Source: Erysipelotrichaceae bacterium
GTDB taxonomy: Bacteria > Bacillota_I > Bacilli_A > Erysipelotrichales > Erysipelotrichaceae
DNA length: 64,000 bases
Reading direction: 5' to 3'
NCBI GenBank assembly: GCA_017533785.1
Contig: JAFWII010000004.1
Coordinates: 81,071 to 145,070 of the forward strand
Part shown: in pieces, positions 9,203-17,428 of the stretch
Position numbering within the stretch: the first letter of the stretch is position 1
Layout: every line of letters starts with the position of its first letter
Program-made: the position numbers and the translations under genes
The notes under the pieces: model-generated
What the model was told of the DNA's origin: nothing
Seen by the model: the letters and a program-made list of their open reading frames with translations, nothing else
Database searches by the model: none

Positions 9203-9816
9203 TCCCGGCAGAACTGTTTCAGCGGGCAGCCCTCACATGCGGGCTTGCGCGCCTTGCAGGTATATCTTCCGAAAAACAGCAGCTGATGGTGCAGCTTCCC
9301 CCACTTATTCTCCGGGAAGAAAGCCATCAGCTTTTCTTCTGTCTTCAGCACATCGTCACTGGGTTCGGCGATGCAAAGGCGTTTGGATACGCGTTCAACG
9401 TGGGTATCGACCGCGATCGCGTTTTTATGGAAACCGACCGCCATGACGACATTGGCCGTCTTGCGTCCAACGCCCGGCAGGGTCGTCAGTTCTTCCCTGG
9501 TGCTTGGCACTTCCCCGTTAAAACGGCTGACCAGCTCATTGGAAAGACGGATGATATTGGCGGCTTTGTTGCGGTAAAGGCCCAGGGAACGGATGCAGTC
9601 CATTACATCCTGCGGATCCGCAGCAGCCAGAGAAGCCGGATCGGGATAGCGTCTGAAAAGCTCTGGGGTGACCCGGTTCACATTGACGTCGGTTGTCTGG
9701 GCACTGAGCGTGACCGCGATCAGAAGTTCAAAGACATTTTTAAAATGCAGTTCGCATTCGGCGTCCGGATAGAGCGCGTCGAGCGTCTGCATGATCGTTT
9801 CTGCTTTACTGTTCAT
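9193..9816 (-). CDS. nth: Endonuclease III, DNA glycosylase/AP lyase
   Basis: Base-excision repair enzyme that removes oxidised pyrimidines. The 207 residues carry the helix-hairpin-helix LPGVGRKTANVV with the catalytic lysine, the catalytic aspartate in VDTHVERVSKRL, and a C-terminal 4Fe-4S cluster with spacing C-X6-C-X2-C-X5-C (CKARKPACEGCPLKQFC). It overlaps the 3' end of dnaD by 11 bases, the dnaD-nth order also seen in Bacillus. It is convergent with the DUF1846 gene. The weak ribosome site suggests translation coupled to dnaD. Confidence 0.96.
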   Translation of the reverse strand: MNSKAETIMQTLDALYPDAECELHFKNVFELLIAVTLSAQTTDVNVNRVTPELFRRYPDPASLAAADPQDVMDCIRSLGLYRNKAANIIRLSNELVSRFNGEVPSTREELTTLPGVGRKTANVVMAVGFHKNAIAVDTHVERVSKRLCIAEPSDDVLKTEEKLMAFFPENKWGKLHHQLLFFGRYTCKARKPACEGCPLKQFCRDYL

Positions 9817-10315
9817 AGTTCTGACGGTTCCGCAGGATCGTTTCGATATAGGCCAGGGAACGTTTCTGGTAGCCGTCTGCTAAACGCAGCGCCTGCACGA
9901 TCTCTTCTTCCTTGAATTCACGGAGAAGGTCTGCCAGCTTGGTCAGCTCGGTCGCGGTCAAAGGACGGGCAAAAACTTCCTCAAAGGCGCCGAAAAGATC
10001 CTCGTTCTTCACGAATTCATATTCTTCGGTATCCGTTTTGAAAAGTCCTTCAAGATCGAACTGCAGACGGTTGTCGACCAGAGAAATGACGAGCTTCTTC
10101 TTCTGGACCAGGCTCTTCAGGGCACGGTTGACCTTTTCGACCTTCAGTCCGAGCTTTTCTGCGAGGATGCTCTGATCGATCACGATCCCCTTCTCGTTGG
10201 CAAAATCGATGTAGAGGCATAACAGCAGCTCATCGGTGCCGAGCGAAAGACTGGAGGCATTGGTCAGGATCCAGTCGCGGTGACTGAAATACGGCTCTTT
10301 GTACCACTCTTTCAT
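9806..10315 (-). CDS. dnaD: DnaD-family primosome protein
   Basis: Component of the Gram-positive replication restart/initiation primosome. Starting at ATG 10315 gives 169 residues (MKEWYKEPYFSHRDWIL...). There is an N-terminal winged-helix region and a C-terminal DnaD/DnaB domain ending in IVQALRLADGYQKRSLAYIE, the family's YxxxI-type tail. The start is supported by CAGGAG a few bases upstream; the frame stays open further upstream, but that part is the mtnN gene in another frame. It sits immediately after mtnN and before nth. It is shorter than Bacillus DnaD (~230 residues). Confidence 0.9.
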   Translation of the reverse strand: MKEWYKEPYFSHRDWILTNASSLSLGTDELLLCLYIDFANEKGIVIDQSILAEKLGLKVEKVNRALKSLVQKKKLVISLVDNRLQFDLEGLFKTDTEEYEFVKNEDLFGAFEEVFARPLTATELTKLADLLREFKEEEIVQALRLADGYQKRSLAYIETILRNRQNYEQ

Positions 10316-10317
10316 AT

Positions 10318-10995
10318 TCAGCTCCTGAGGAGAACTTCGGTCAGGACCGCGGCGTTCTCGCAGGCTTTCGCCAGATTGAAATCGAAGTTTTTGTAGTCTC
10401 CCTGGACCAGGGTCGCATCGGAGATCGAACGGATGATGTTGAATGGAACTTTGAAGTTCGCGCACACACGGCCGATGGAACTTCCTTCCATCTCACCGCA
10501 CTGGGTGCCCGGATAGTATTTCAGGATCGTATTGACCTGGGACTTCTTATAGATAAAGGAATCTCCGGAAACGATCGGTCCGAAATGCACGTTGTATTCT
10601 GCCGGAATATCCCTGCGGATATCTTCACTGACTTCGGCACAGCGGAAGCTGAGATTCGCGCACTCGAAGCCTCTTATCCAGTTGTCGCTCGGAATGTCCA
10701 TGTCCCAGTCGGCAACGACCGTACCGATAACGATATCGCCAACGTTAACATCCTTGCTCAAAGAACCGGCACAGCCGATATTGATCACGAGTTCCGGATG
10801 ATATTTCAGGATAAGCAAAGCTGCGGTCATCGCCGCGTTGGCCTTGCCGATGCCGCACTTTGTCAGGACGACGTCTTTGCCGCCGATCTGTCCGCGGTAA
10901 AATAGAACGCCACTGCGCTTTTCTGTTTTCCAGCCGCTGCTGCGGGAAAGGAACGCATCTCTTTCTTCGTCCATGGCTGCAATGATACCGATCAT
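10318..10995 (-). CDS. mtnN: 5'-methylthioadenosine/S-adenosylhomocysteine nucleosidase
   Basis: Hydrolyses MTA and SAH to adenine and the thioribose or ribosyl-homocysteine, recycling the products of methylation and polyamine synthesis. The 225 residues show the purine-nucleosidase pattern: MIGIIAAMDEE at the start with the catalytic Glu, LVINIGCAGSL, CGEMEGSSIGRVC with the substrate-binding Met-Glu, and IRSISDATL with the catalytic Asp. AGGAGG precedes the ATG. It begins one base past the end of the yqeM methyltransferase gene, a plausible link because methyltransferases produce SAH. Confidence 0.95.
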   Translation of the reverse strand: MIGIIAAMDEERDAFLSRSSGWKTEKRSGVLFYRGQIGGKDVVLTKCGIGKANAAMTAALLILKYHPELVINIGCAGSLSKDVNVGDIVIGTVVADWDMDIPSDNWIRGFECANLSFRCAEVSEDIRRDIPAEYNVHFGPIVSGDSFIYKKSQVNTILKYYPGTQCGEMEGSSIGRVCANFKVPFNIIRSISDATLVQGDYKNFDFNLAKACENAAVLTEVLLRS

Positions 10996-10996
10996 A

Positions 10997-11689
10997 TTAA
11001 CGTCCTCCTGTAAACAAGATCTTTTCTTCCGGGATGAAGTCCTTTACGACCCGGACTTTGAAGCCGGCGGCTTCCATTTTCTTTTTCAGCAGTTCAGGCT
11101 GGTAGACCGTCTGCTGATGATGTTCGATGATCGTCCCTTCCTCAGTGAAGAAAACAAAGTTCTCCATCAGCGTGGATGCATAGGGATCGCTTAATATCGT
11201 CCATTGATATCCTGTCTGATCGCTCAGCAGGCCTTCTTCGATGTACTCTTCCTCGAATTCCCTGATCCGGACCGGGTCATGGACGTCAAAGACCAGCCGG
11301 CCGCCCTCGTTGAGATGGGCGTAGCAGCTGGCGAAGAAATCGTCCAGTTCGTCCTCTTCGAGATAGTTGATGCTGTCGAGTGTGGACAGGATGCAGTCGA
11401 ATTTCCTTCCGAGATCAAAATGGCTCATGTCGAGTTTGAGATACTCGCCGGTAAAGCCGTTCTCGCGGGCGATCTCCTGCATATGGACCGACAGGTCGCT
11501 GGCAGTGACTTCGTAGCCCTTCTCGCTGAGCAGTTTGGCAAGATTGCCTGAGCCCGAAGCAAGTTCCAGGATCGTATGCGGCTTGCCTTCCTCGATATAG
11601 GGAAGCCAAAGCGCGTACTGAGCCGGGTCGATCAGAAGCTCATCGTAGTATTTGGCCAGCAGGCTGTAGTTATCTAGTTTTCTCTGCAT
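10997..11689 (-). CDS. yqeM: SAM-dependent methyltransferase (YqeM type)
   Basis: Class I Rossmann-fold methyltransferase, 230 residues from ATG 11689. Motif I is ILELASGSGNLAKLL, and the aspartate of motif II is in VTASDLSVHM. The substrate is not known. Its position directly after rsfS in the yqeG...yqeK-rsfS-yqeM cluster matches Bacillus yqeM. The ATG is chosen because GAAGGA lies in front of it and the longer frame upstream only repeats rsfS sequence. It overlaps rsfS by 16 bases. Confidence 0.85.
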   Translation of the reverse strand: MQRKLDNYSLLAKYYDELLIDPAQYALWLPYIEEGKPHTILELASGSGNLAKLLSEKGYEVTASDLSVHMQEIARENGFTGEYLKLDMSHFDLGRKFDCILSTLDSINYLEEDELDDFFASCYAHLNEGGRLVFDVHDPVRIREFEEEYIEEGLLSDQTGYQWTILSDPYASTLMENFVFFTEEGTIIEHHQQTVYQPELLKKKMEAAGFKVRVVKDFIPEEKILFTGGR

Positions 11690-12009
11690 AGGAGATCCTT
11701 CCAGAGTTCCTCGAGGGCATAGTAATCTCTGGCTGCGCCCCAGAAGACATGAACCAGGATCTCGTCGATCTGAATGAGATACCATTCGGAGTCCTTATGA
11801 CGGTCGATGAGACGGATATCGTGTTCCGCCGCGCATTTCTCTTCCAGATCGTCAATGATCGAAGAAGCATGCGCCTCGTTGCGGGCGCTGCAGATCACCG
11901 CGTAATCGTAAAAGGGATTCTGATTGCGGAAATCCAGGACCGTGATGTCCTCGCCGATCTTTTCATCGATTCTTGTTTTTATAAACTCCAGTAACTCCAT
12001 ATTTTTCAA
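11674..12009 (-). CDS. rsfS: Ribosomal silencing factor RsfS
   Basis: Binds ribosomal protein L14 and blocks subunit joining when nutrients are short. The 111 residues include the family's DFRNQNPFYDYAVICSARNEAH and HKDSEWYLIQIDEILVHVF segments. Spacing favours a TTG start at 12009, with AAAGG seven bases before it; an ATG at 12000 lacks a well-placed site. The 5' end overlaps yqeK by 47 bases, an unusually deep overlap even for this tight operon. Confidence 0.94.
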   Translation of the reverse strand: MKNMELLEFIKTRIDEKIGEDITVLDFRNQNPFYDYAVICSARNEAHASSIIDDLEEKCAAEHDIRLIDRHKDSEWYLIQIDEILVHVFWGAARDYYALEELWKDLLCREN

Positions 12010-12751
12010 TTAAATACCTTTCTACATTCTTTTCGAGCAGGGCGTAGCCTTTCTCCAGGTCGACCATTGCGGTCTCGAGGATCCCGTCGTCGATCTTTCT
12101 TAACGGTTCCCGTTTGTCGGCGATATAGAGGATCCTCGCCAGGATGTCTTCGCTTTCCCCGTCACTGTGATGATAGATTGCATTCAGGATCTCTTCGTCA
12201 TCGAAGTGACAGACTTCTCTTAGGAAATACGGGGCGGTATAGGCGTGTTTGATCTGCGCCGGCGCGGACAGGTGGCTGTCGTTGTATCTGCGAAGCAGTT
12301 CATCATTCTCCTCTTCGCTGTACTTCTTCAGGATATCGTGCAGAAGACCGGCACGATAGGCTCTTTTCGGATCGTAGCCGTGGCTTTCCGCCAGCTTTTT
12401 CGCCGTTTCAGCGACGCTGAGGGAATGCAGGTAGCGTTTCTCGTTCATCATCGGCTGGATCAGCTTCTTCAGCAGCCGGTTGTTTTTCATGATCGCCGCC
12501 AGCGAGGCTTCCCTGGTGTCCTTGAGGTCGAAAAGCGAAGCGGCCGGCGCATCCGACAGCAGCGTCCCTTTCGGTTTCTTTCCGGTCTCAAGCTTGACCG
12601 GCAGACCCATCAGTTCCTTCTGCAGAAGTTTGATAAAAAAGACTTTCGGCTCCAGAACCAGGATCGTGACGTTCTTTTCGTTCGCGCAGGCCCTGGCGAT
12701 GAACTCGTACTCTTCATTTTTCAGCGGTGCGAAATAACCGGAGATCGTCAT
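11963..12751 (-). CDS. yqeK: YqeK-type HD phosphohydrolase with a degenerate NadD-like N-terminal region
   Basis: 262 residues. From about residue 105 the protein is a clear YqeK HD domain (Ap4A hydrolase type): RYLHSLSVAETAKKLAE, RAGLLHDILK (the HD pair), AIYHHSDGES and RILYIADKREPLR. The first ~100 residues begin MTISGYFAPLKNEEYEFIA, which lines up with the start of nicotinate-nucleotide adenylyltransferase (NadD: G-x-F-x-P-x-H-x-G-H). The nucleotide-binding H/TxGH motif is lost and the domain is shortened. In Bacillus, nadD sits directly before yqeK; Mollicutes have NadD-HD fusions. This looks like such a fusion with a dead or repurposed head. It overlaps yhbY by four bases. Confidence 0.85.
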   Translation of the reverse strand: MTISGYFAPLKNEEYEFIARACANEKNVTILVLEPKVFFIKLLQKELMGLPVKLETGKKPKGTLLSDAPAASLFDLKDTREASLAAIMKNNRLLKKLIQPMMNEKRYLHSLSVAETAKKLAESHGYDPKRAYRAGLLHDILKKYSEEENDELLRRYNDSHLSAPAQIKHAYTAPYFLREVCHFDDEEILNAIYHHSDGESEDILARILYIADKREPLRKIDDGILETAMVDLEKGYALLEKNVERYLIEKYGVTGVYKNKNR

Positions 12752-13038
12752 GGCAGCTTGATCACCCTTTCCTTAAAGGGTTTATAAAGCAGCAGCGTGT
12801 GACCGATCTCCTGTACGATCGAGGCGCCGGTGGCGGCGCTCAGTTCGATCGCGGCTTCGTGGACGGTGATCTCACAGCTCTTCAGCAGCGAGACTTTCAG
12901 CAGTTCATGGGTGTTGAAGGCATGCTGGACGGATTCGATCAGGGTATCGCTGATGTTTTCCTTGCCGATCATGATGATCGCCTTTTCCTTTGAACCCAGT
13001 GCCCGCAGATATCTTTTTTGTTTTCCGCTCAAAATCAT
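12748..13038 (-). CDS. yhbY: CRM-domain RNA-binding protein YhbY
   Basis: A 96-residue single-domain CRM/YhbY protein that associates with pre-50S ribosomal particles. It shows KQKRYLRALGSKEKAIIMIGKENI at the N-terminus and the GASIVQEIGHTLLLYKP segment near the C-terminus, both characteristic. It overlaps yqeH upstream and yqeK downstream by four bases each, so the three are translationally coupled. Length and position are normal, except that aroE, which separates yqeH and yhbY in Bacillus, is absent here. Confidence 0.95.
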   Translation of the reverse strand: MILSGKQKRYLRALGSKEKAIIMIGKENISDTLIESVQHAFNTHELLKVSLLKSCEITVHEAAIELSAATGASIVQEIGHTLLLYKPFKERVIKLP

Positions 13039-14081
13039 AATATCGTTCCTCTTAACGTGACGGCTGTGTTCTCCGGAACAAAGACCGTCGCCTTTTTAAC
13101 ATTCTTTAAAGTGATGAAACCGAATCCGTTGATCTCCACATCGCTCCGGCGGATATTGCCGAAGGTGCGGACGTCATGAACGCCCTTAAACAGGAAATCC
13201 TTCCGGTTGTTTTCCGTGTAGCGCTCCGCGTTCTCCGTCTTGGTGCGGTGGATATCCAGACGGTTGTTGAGATAGAAGATCACGCTGCAGTTCTCCTGCG
13301 GCACGATATCGAGACGGACCAGACCTTCCACGAAATAGGACTGCGGACTGTAGATCTGGTAGACCGCCGGTTTCAGCGCGGTCGTAAAGGTCAGGGAATG
13401 GTGCAGTTCCTGCGGGATATTCATCAGCAGGTTGTGCGCCGATAAAGATCCAGGACCGTCATAGAGCTTATAGTCCCCGTACGGGATCTCCTGGAATCCG
13501 AGCGTCGTGCAGGGATAGGAAGAGACCGTCAGCCTCTGATCGCCCAGAAGCTTGTTGATGAGCGAGGATTTGCCGGTATTGAAGTTGCCGACGAAGACGA
13601 TCCTGTCGGCGACGCCGTGCACGCACTCCTCGAAGAGCTCGCGGAAATGGTCGTCCTTCGCGTGGGTCAGCAGGATATCGAAATAGCGGAACTTCAGATC
13701 CTTGATGACAGAGAGTTCCTTGCTGATATTCCTGGCGACCTTATCCAGATTGGCGTTCTTCGGCAGCAGGTCGATCTTGTTTATCAGAAGCAGGACTTTG
13801 CGGTCCTGGAAGCTCTTCAGCGTCCCCTCTTTCAGGAAGCCGCTGAAGGAAAGGATATCCGTAACGACGACAAACAGCGCGTCCGCGTAGTTCTGCAGTT
13901 CTTTTTCGATCGCCTCGTTGGTGATCTCATCAAGCATATTGATCGTCAGATCGTTGTAGTGACGGATACGAAAACAGCGCTGGCATAATTCCTGCTCCGC
14001 TTTCATCACATAACCGGCTTTGCCGGGGAATTCGTTCTGCAGCACCGCGCCGCAGCCTTTGCATATCTTAGTTTCGTTCAT
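13035..14081 (-). CDS. yqeH: Ribosome biogenesis GTPase YqeH (circularly permuted)
   Basis: 348 residues. An N-terminal zinc finger has two CxxC pairs (CKGCG and CQRC). The circularly permuted GTPase motifs follow in order G4 (INKIDLLPK), G1 (GNFNTGKSS) and G3 (DGPG), then a C-terminal NLE/RNA-binding-like domain. It acts in 30S subunit assembly. Its start overlaps the end of yqeG by 14 bases. It belongs to the yqeG-yqeH-yhbY-yqeK-rsfS-yqeM operon. Confidence 0.95.
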   Translation of the reverse strand: MNETKICKGCGAVLQNEFPGKAGYVMKAEQELCQRCFRIRHYNDLTINMLDEITNEAIEKELQNYADALFVVVTDILSFSGFLKEGTLKSFQDRKVLLLINKIDLLPKNANLDKVARNISKELSVIKDLKFRYFDILLTHAKDDHFRELFEECVHGVADRIVFVGNFNTGKSSLINKLLGDQRLTVSSYPCTTLGFQEIPYGDYKLYDGPGSLSAHNLLMNIPQELHHSLTFTTALKPAVYQIYSPQSYFVEGLVRLDIVPQENCSVIFYLNNRLDIHRTKTENAERYTENNRKDFLFKGVHDVRTFGNIRRSDVEINGFGFITLKNVKKATVFVPENTAVTLRGTIL

Positions 14082-14556
14082 GTTTCAAAAATGGTTCTTC
14101 GATTCTTCGGAGCACTCTTGTCGTGATCCGGTCTTTCGTTCCGATCGGTTCGCAGTAGATCGTATAGATCCCCAGGGCATTCGCACCGATGATGTCCGTG
14201 AACAGCTGGTCGCCCAGTGCAGCCGCCTGTTCCACAGGACACTTCTTTTGCGTCAAGATACGGAGATACTGGTGAAAGAACGGTTTCAGGGCAAAGGAGA
14301 TGAACTCAACTCCCAGCTTGCGCGCGAACGGTTCGACCCGCGAGCGCTTGTTGTTGGAGAGGATGATGACTTCGATCCCCTGCTCTTTCAGTTCCCGGAT
14401 CTTACTGGCCTCCTTCGCTCCGATATAGGGAGAACCAAGCGGGACGATCGTGTTATCGAAATCCACCAGCAAAAGACGGATATTCCGTTTCACGAGTTCG
14501 TTCACATCCAGAAGCGCAAAGCGTTTCAGATACAGATCCGGCTTAAAAACAGACAC
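14068..14556 (-). CDS. yqeG: HAD phosphatase YqeG
   Basis: 162-residue HAD-superfamily (subfamily IIIA) phosphatase, the usual first gene of the yqeG-yqeH cluster. It shows DFDNTIVPLG (motif I), VIILSNNKRSRVEPFA (motif II), and ALGDQLFTDIIGANALGIYTI (motif III/IV). Family members are related to phosphatidylglycerophosphate phosphatases, but the substrate here is unproven. The start codon is GTG at 14556. A TGTTATAAT box ends five bases upstream, so the predicted transcript starts at or next to the GTG, and no normal ribosome site is present. Confidence 0.92.
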   Translation of the reverse strand: MSVFKPDLYLKRFALLDVNELVKRNIRLLLVDFDNTIVPLGSPYIGAKEASKIRELKEQGIEVIILSNNKRSRVEPFARKLGVEFISFALKPFFHQYLRILTQKKCPVEQAAALGDQLFTDIIGANALGIYTIYCEPIGTKDRITTRVLRRIEEPFLKHERN

Positions 14557-14561
14557 GCCTT

Positions 14562-14570
14562 ATTATAACA
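14562..14570 (-). promoter_or_regulatory. Extended -10 promoter of the yqeG operon (leaderless)
   Basis: On the minus strand TGTTATAAT is a perfect TGn-extended -10 element without a recognisable -35 box. Seven bases past the hexamer falls on the GTG start of yqeG (14556-14554), so the mRNA would have no 5' leader. Confidence 0.6.
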
Positions 14571-14597
14571 TGCCTTTCTTTTTCCTTCCGCAAAATA

Positions 14598-14623
14598 AAA
14601 GGCATAACCGGAGTTATGCCTTT
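14598..14623 (-). terminator. Terminator after the small DUF6465-like gene
   Basis: An 11-pair stem, AAAGGCATAAC and GTTATGCCTTT, with a four-base loop, followed on the minus strand by TTATTTTG. It lies six bases past the stop of the 14629-14829 gene and before the yqeG promoter. Confidence 0.75.
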
Positions 14624-14628
14624 CAGCA

Positions 14629-14829
14629 TTAAAGCTTGAATTCGACTTCGCCGTCGGCTTTTTCAGCGACAACGTAAGTTTCCTGTTCGTTCGGCTTGAA
14701 ATAAACGTGCAGTGTATTGATATCCTTCTGCTTTAAACCCTTTTCGGTTAAAGCGGACTTGATCTCTTTTTCGAGTTCATTCAGAGAAGTATCAACGCCG
14801 TTCGCCTGAACAGTATATACGATCTTCAT
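14629..14829 (-). CDS. Small DUF6465-like protein
   Basis: 66 residues, acidic, with a predicted beta-alpha-beta pattern (MKIVYTVQANGVD..., then LHVYFKPNEQETYVVAEKADGEVEF). This resembles the short DUF6465 proteins of anaerobic Bacillota, which have no known function. A clear GGAGG precedes the ATG and a terminator follows the stop. It may be the last gene of the parE-parC transcript or a separate small unit. The family name is a recollection, not a search result. Confidence 0.65.
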   Translation of the reverse strand: MKIVYTVQANGVDTSLNELEKEIKSALTEKGLKQKDINTLHVYFKPNEQETYVVAEKADGEVEFKL

Positions 14830-14863
14830 ACGTTTTTTACCTCCAAACGTCTATTCTACTCTT

Positions 14864-17428
14864 TTATTTTTCTTTGTCCACTCCGAACAGGTCTCCGAAG
14901 AGATCCAACTCTTCAACAAGCTTATCGATGTTTTCCGTTTCTTCCTGCGGTTCTGCCGGTCTGACGGTGCTTTCTTCCGGCGGCAGATCGATGATCAGAA
15001 CCTCTTCGATATCGTTCTGATCCGCTCTTAACAGGAAGTATTCGTCAGTCGTCAGCAGCGGTTTACCGAAGGTGCTTTCACGGTCCATCAGTGATACATC
15101 CTTAGCGTCCACCACGAGTTCCTGGCCTCTGGCATAGAGACGGAAACTGTCGAGCGGTTTGACCGCGATCGCATAACGGACACAGTACGGGGAGCTCTTG
15201 CGCTGTTTGAAGAGACGGAATCCCTTGGTCGCCCTCGAGGTCAGCGCACAGTCGCTGAGACGGATACGCTTGTTGTTGGTCTCTTCGGTCAGCAGCATTA
15301 CGGAAGAAGCGTTCTCACGCAGTACGCAGATATCGGCAAGCTCATCGCCCTTGACGTTCATCGCCGCCACGCCCATGGCGCGTACGGAGATCGGGTTCAG
15401 GACATCGGAACTGTAGCGGTTGTAGTAGCCGTCTTTCGAAACGAGGAAGATCTCTTCGCCCGGATAGACGGTGCAGGCTTTGATCAGTTCGTCCCCTGCC
15501 TTCAGTTTCATCGCCGTAGACAGACGGTTGGTCCTCTGCAGCATGAATTCCTTTACCGGAGATTTCTTGATCATACCGTTTTTTGAAGCGGTCAGGATAT
15601 AGGCATTGGTCTCGAAATTGTGAACCAATAATGCGGAAACGATCTTCTCGCCGCCCTGCATCTTCACATAATGGGAGACGTGGGTGCCGAGATCCTTCCA
15701 CTTCGTATCCGCGATCGTGTAGATCGGAATCTGGGCATAATCACCGAGATTGGTAAAGATGAGCAGCTGGTCAAGCGTCTCGCAGTTGCGGATACCCAGG
15801 AGGATATCGCCGTCCTTGAATTCCGGCAGCGTCGTGTTGGAATCGTAGGACTTCTTGGAATAGCGGCGCAGATAACCGTCTCTTGTCAGCGAGATATAGA
15901 CGTTCTCGTTGGTAATCATGTCTTCCTTAGTGATGACGATCTCCTGGACTTCGTCTTCGATCGTCGTCTTTCTGGGAGTCGGGTACTTCTGTTTGATCTC
16001 GCGCAGTTCTTTGACGATGACGCTCTTCAGTACAGCTTCGCTCGAAAGAATGCTCTTGAGCTCGCCTGTTTCCTTGATCAATGAACCGTATTCCTCACGC
16101 AGCAATGTGATGTCCGTTGAAGACAAGCGGTAAAGGCGCATCGTAACGATGGCTTCTGCCTGTTCCTCGGTAAATCCGAAAGCTTCGATCAGGTTCTTCT
16201 TGGAGTCTGTCTTGTCCTTGCTTCGGCGGATGATCGCAATGATTTCATCGAGTATCGATATCGCCTTCATCAGACCTTCGAGGATATGCATCCGCTTCTC
16301 TTTCTGGTCTAGAAGGTATTTCGAACGGTTGAGAACGACTTCCTTACGGAAATCGATAAAGGTATCCAAAGCCCTCTCCAACGACATCATGACCGGACGG
16401 TGATCGACGATCGCGATCATGTTGTAGGAGAAGTTCACCTGCAGGTCAGTTGTTTTGAAGAGATAATTGAGGATAAGTTTCTCGTTGGCATCTTTCTTCA
16501 GATCGATGACGATCCTCAGACCGTTACGGCCGGAATCGTCGCGGACATCGGTGATGCCATCTAAATCTTTATTGATCCGGACATCGGTGATCTGACGTAC
16601 AAGTTCGGATTTGACGACTTCATACGGGATCTCTGTGATCACGATCTGTTTTCCGGTCCTGGTCTCTACGATCTCGGTGCGAGAACGCAACACGACCTTC
16701 GCCCTGCCGGTGCTGAAGGCTTCCTTGATCTTATCGATGCCCTGCACGATACCTCCGGTCGGGAAATCCGGTCCTTTGATATACTGCATCAGATCATCCA
16801 GCGAACATCCCGGATGATGCAGACGGTAGATCGTCGCGTCGATGACTTCATTCAGGTTATGCGGTGCGATCTTGGTCGCATAGCCTTCGGCGATACCGGT
16901 CGCTCCGTTGACCAAAAGCAGCGGGAAAGAAGCCGGCAGAACCGTCGGTTCCAGTACGGTATCATCGTAGTTATTGGTCATTTTGACCGTGTCTTTATCG
17001 ATATCGTTCAACAATAACGAAGAGAACGGCGACATTCTGACTTCGGTATAACGGTAGGCAGCCGGCGGATCGTCGTCGATCGAGCCGTTGTTACCGTGAA
17101 AGTCGATCAGCGGTACATTGACCTTCCAGTCCTGAGACAGACGGACCATTGCTTCATAGACGCTGGTGTCGCCGTGAGGATGGAACGTACCGATAACAAG
17201 ACCGACGACCTTCGCTGATTTACGGTGCGGTTTCTCGGCGGTGTTGCCGTCATAGTCCATGGCGTAGAGAATACGGCGCTGGACCGGTTTCAGACCGTCA
17301 CGCGCATCCGGGAGCGCACGCTCCTGAATTACGTATTTGGAATACCGGCTGAAACGGTCGGACATGATGCCTTCAAGTTCCCAGTCTACCGGGGGATTGT
17401 AGATGATCTCTTTTTCCTTTTTAGCCAT
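14864..17428 (-). CDS. parC: DNA topoisomerase IV subunit A
   Basis: 854 residues. The breakage-reunion domain carries RALPDARDGLKPVQRRILYAM (the catalytic Tyr appears downstream as AAYRYTEVRMS) and HPHGDTSVYEAMVRLSQDW, followed by a six-bladed C-terminal DNA-wrapping domain. The topoisomerase IV rather than gyrase assignment rests on the parE-parC order with divergent plsY, as in other Bacillota, and on the absence of a GyrA box. It overlaps parE by eight bases. The quinolone-determining position usually held by serine is threonine here. Confidence 0.93.
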   Translation of the reverse strand: MAKKEKEIIYNPPVDWELEGIMSDRFSRYSKYVIQERALPDARDGLKPVQRRILYAMDYDGNTAEKPHRKSAKVVGLVIGTFHPHGDTSVYEAMVRLSQDWKVNVPLIDFHGNNGSIDDDPPAAYRYTEVRMSPFSSLLLNDIDKDTVKMTNNYDDTVLEPTVLPASFPLLLVNGATGIAEGYATKIAPHNLNEVIDATIYRLHHPGCSLDDLMQYIKGPDFPTGGIVQGIDKIKEAFSTGRAKVVLRSRTEIVETRTGKQIVITEIPYEVVKSELVRQITDVRINKDLDGITDVRDDSGRNGLRIVIDLKKDANEKLILNYLFKTTDLQVNFSYNMIAIVDHRPVMMSLERALDTFIDFRKEVVLNRSKYLLDQKEKRMHILEGLMKAISILDEIIAIIRRSKDKTDSKKNLIEAFGFTEEQAEAIVTMRLYRLSSTDITLLREEYGSLIKETGELKSILSSEAVLKSVIVKELREIKQKYPTPRKTTIEDEVQEIVITKEDMITNENVYISLTRDGYLRRYSKKSYDSNTTLPEFKDGDILLGIRNCETLDQLLIFTNLGDYAQIPIYTIADTKWKDLGTHVSHYVKMQGGEKIVSALLVHNFETNAYILTASKNGMIKKSPVKEFMLQRTNRLSTAMKLKAGDELIKACTVYPGEEIFLVSKDGYYNRYSSDVLNPISVRAMGVAAMNVKGDELADICVLRENASSVMLLTEETNNKRIRLSDCALTSRATKGFRLFKQRKSSPYCVRYAIAVKPLDSFRLYARGQELVVDAKDVSLMDRESTFGKPLLTTDEYFLLRADQNDIEEVLIIDLPPEESTVRPAEPQEETENIDKLVEELDLFGDLFGVDKEK

